Assembly: GCA_016790635.1 (NCBI GenBank)
Contig: JAEUOR010000002.1
Coordinates: 1 to 64,000, forward strand
DNA: 64,000 nucleotides
Reading direction: 5' to 3'
Origin: Burkholderiales bacterium
GTDB taxonomy: Bacteria; Pseudomonadota; Gammaproteobacteria; Burkholderiales; JAEUOS01
The notes below the pieces were generated by a model that saw nothing but the letters and a program-made list of their open reading frames with translations, was not told where the DNA came from and ran no database searches. The position numbers and the translations under genes are program-made. Positions 62,739 through 64,000 of the stretch are shown piece after piece (position 1 is the first letter of the stretch; every line of letters begins with the position of its first letter).

Positions 62739-63694
62739 TCCAGCGTGATCTTGAGTGTCTTGTTCAGTTCGCGCAGTTCGTCGAGCTCGCGCGCGACGCG
62801 GGCGGCGAACGCATCCCCGCTGATGCTGCGCGGCTCGACCCCGCCCTTGCTGTAGCTCGCCACTACCGCCGGGTCGGTGACCGCCGTGGTGAAGGCGGCG
62901 ATCAGCCGATTGCGCACGGCAGCGGGTACCCCGGCGGGCAGCGCGAAGCCCAGCCAGCCGGCGCTGACATGCGCGATGCCCAGTTCCTTGACCGTGGGCA
63001 CGTTCGGCAGGCTGGCCAGGCGCCTCTCGCCGGTGTAGGCCAGAGCCACCAACCGGCCGCTCTCCACCATCTGCTGGCTGGCCAGCGACGAGAAGCCGAA
63101 TTCCACCTGGCCGCCGATCAGGTCGGTGAGCAGCGGGCTCTCGCCGCGGTAGGGCACGTGCAGGGCCTTGATGCCGGCTGTGTACATGAACTGCTCGGTC
63201 GCCAGGTGAAAGCCGGTGCCCAGGCCGGTGGAACCGAACTTGATCTTGTCAGGGGCAGCCTTGGCCGCGCTGATCAGCTCGCGCAGGCTCTTGTGCCCCG
63301 ATTTCGGATGCGTGTTGATCAGGTAGTGGGACTCGAGCACCAACGTCAGGTAGGACAGATCGCGGGTCGGGTCGTAGGGCACGTTGCTGGCCAGTGCGGG
63401 ACCGGCGACCACGCCGGCGTTGGTGACCACGCCGATCGTGTAGCCGTCTTTCGCGGACTTGGTCAAGGCGTCGGTGCCGATGCGCTGGCCGGCGCCGGCC
63501 TGGTTTCGGAACACCATGGGCTGGCCCAGGATGGCGCCGGCCTTTTCTGCCACCACCCGTGCATAGCCGTCCACGATGCCCGGCGGGAAGGGGATGATCA
63601 CGTTGATCGGTTTGTCCGGATAGCCTTGCGCGCCGGCCAGGCTGGCAGAGAGCAGGGTGGCAAGCGCGATCAGATGGCGTCGCAGCAGCTGCAT
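62735..63694 (-). CDS. Bug-family (TctC) receptor of the right-end catabolic operon
   Basis: A 319-residue periplasmic receptor with Sec leader (residues 1-22, LLSASLAGAQG). The mature part has YPDKPINVIIPFPPGIVDGYA, FRNQAGAGQRIGTDALTKSA and KFGSTGLGTGFHLATEQF. The loop after IPFPPG reads IVDGYA instead of the usual GGxxD, so the ligand pocket may differ. AGGAGACACC precedes ATG 63694. It is followed by the nitronate monooxygenase-like and ligase genes and preceded by an alpha/beta-hydrolase; the ligand may be the acid that the ligase activates. Confidence 0.9.
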   Translation of the reverse strand: MQLLRRHLIALATLLSASLAGAQGYPDKPINVIIPFPPGIVDGYARVVAEKAGAILGQPMVFRNQAGAGQRIGTDALTKSAKDGYTIGVVTNAGVVAGPALASNVPYDPTRDLSYLTLVLESHYLINTHPKSGHKSLRELISAAKAAPDKIKFGSTGLGTGFHLATEQFMYTAGIKALHVPYRGESPLLTDLIGGQVEFGFSSLASQQMVESGRLVALAYTGERRLASLPNVPTVKELGIAHVSAGWLGFALPAGVPAAVRNRLIAAFTTAVTDPAVVASYSKGGVEPRSISGDAFAARVARELDELRELNKTLKITLE

Positions 63695-63748
63695 GGGGTG
63701 TCTCCTATTACTTTGTCGGGAACGGGGGTTTGACGGCAGTGATGGGGT

Positions 63749-64000
63749 TCAGCGCGGCTGACATCGCCGCGCCAGAAAGTCCAGCACGGAGGTGTTGAAA
63801 CGCTGCGCATCCTCGGCCCAGCCGAAGTGGCCCAGCCCGGAGAGATTGACGAATTCGGCGCCGGTGACCTTGGCTGCCATCTTCTCCATCACGGCAGCGG
63901 GCGCGGTCTTGTCCAGTTCGCCGGCGATGCACTGCACCGGCACGTCGAAGGTGGGCAGCACGTCGCGCGCCTCGAAGCCGACAATTGCGGCCACGGCCGC
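63749..64000 (-). CDS. Alpha/beta-hydrolase, C-terminal part (runs off the window)
   Basis: The last 84 or so codons of an alpha/beta-hydrolase on the minus strand; the gene continues beyond base 64000. The visible part has VLPTFDVPVQCIAGELDKTAP with the acid-loop Asp (GELDKT) and LSGLGHFGWAE with the catalytic His. The nucleophile Ser is outside the window. It is the upstream gene of the right-end operon, 54 bases before the Bug receptor. The class is probably a ring-fission-product or lactone hydrolase, but this cannot be shown. Confidence 0.8.
   Translation of the reverse strand, partial: AAVAAIVGFEARDVLPTFDVPVQCIAGELDKTAPAAVMEKMAAKVTGAEFVNLSGLGHFGWAEDAQRFNTSVLDFLARRCQPR

Overview
The window is about 64 kb of very GC-rich chromosomal DNA, packed with about 60 genes on both strands and with no intergenic stretch longer than about 200 bases. 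It looks like a betaproteobacterium, probably a free-living relative of the Burkholderiales. The reasons are three Bug/TctC solute receptors, a DUF3579 gene, a heptosyl-LPS toolkit (kdsB, lpxK), ExbBD, and house-keeping pairs such as argF-argG. I see no tRNA, rRNA, CRISPR array, insertion sequence, prophage or plasmid signature.

Layout, left to right. 1-5.2 kb: an opine-dehydrogenase-like gene overlapping a 3-hydroxyacyl-CoA dehydrogenase, then a convergent TRAP transporter operon (dctQ-dctM-dctP order). 5.2-9.2 kb: a cysteine-free glutaredoxin-like protein, a membrane histidine kinase, a PLP class V enzyme and a Bug receptor. 9.2-11.9 kb: a cytochrome P450 behind an alpha/beta-hydrolase fused to a LuxR-type helix-turn-helix, with helically phased repeats between them. 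11.9-16.8 kb: a 1459-residue kinase with seven PAS domains and its single-domain response regulator. 16.9-20.4 kb: three overlapping genes (methyltransferase, DODA-like extradiol dioxygenase, AtaL-like protein) and a divergent B12/radical-SAM enzyme. 20.4-25.3 kb: pyrD, a LOG-family gene, DUF3579, rpsT, murJ and a SirB1-family gene.

25.3-35.2 kb is one long minus-strand block. Read in its own direction it is exbB-exbD-lpxK-Trm112-kdsB-adk-pfp-hppA-SDR-gamma-glutamyltransferase. It combines LPS/Kdo supply with a pyrophosphate module: adenylate kinase, PPi-type phosphofructokinase and an H+-translocating pyrophosphatase. 35-48.7 kb is a mosaic: xseA, sodB, a patatin, fumarase class I, an OGT/SPINDLY-like glycosyltransferase, a FlK-like thioesterase, an orphan ketosynthase-ACP pair, a protein with two retropepsin domains, yajQ, murB, a flavin reductase and a core-MetE methionine synthase.

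48.7-64 kb: a DUF4124 protein, argF-argG, a DHH phosphoesterase, then a malonate-type operon (malonyl-CoA decarboxylase, Bug receptor, enoyl-CoA hydratase-like, CoA-transferase). After it come a YcaQ-type glycosylase, a DinB-DUF1653 fusion and a Tat-exported M19 dipeptidase. A minus-strand catabolic operon (alpha/beta-hydrolase, Bug receptor, nitronate monooxygenase-like, acyl-CoA ligase) runs off the right edge. Overall the genome is built for taking up and degrading organic and aromatic acids through CoA thioesters. No single element is certain to be a new system. The items most worth a second look are the phased repeats with the hydrolase-LuxR regulator, the paired TTG-N4-CAA sites before the malonate operon, the head-to-head DnaA boxes between exbB and xseA, the double retropepsin, and the dioxygenase/AtaL-like/methyltransferase triad.
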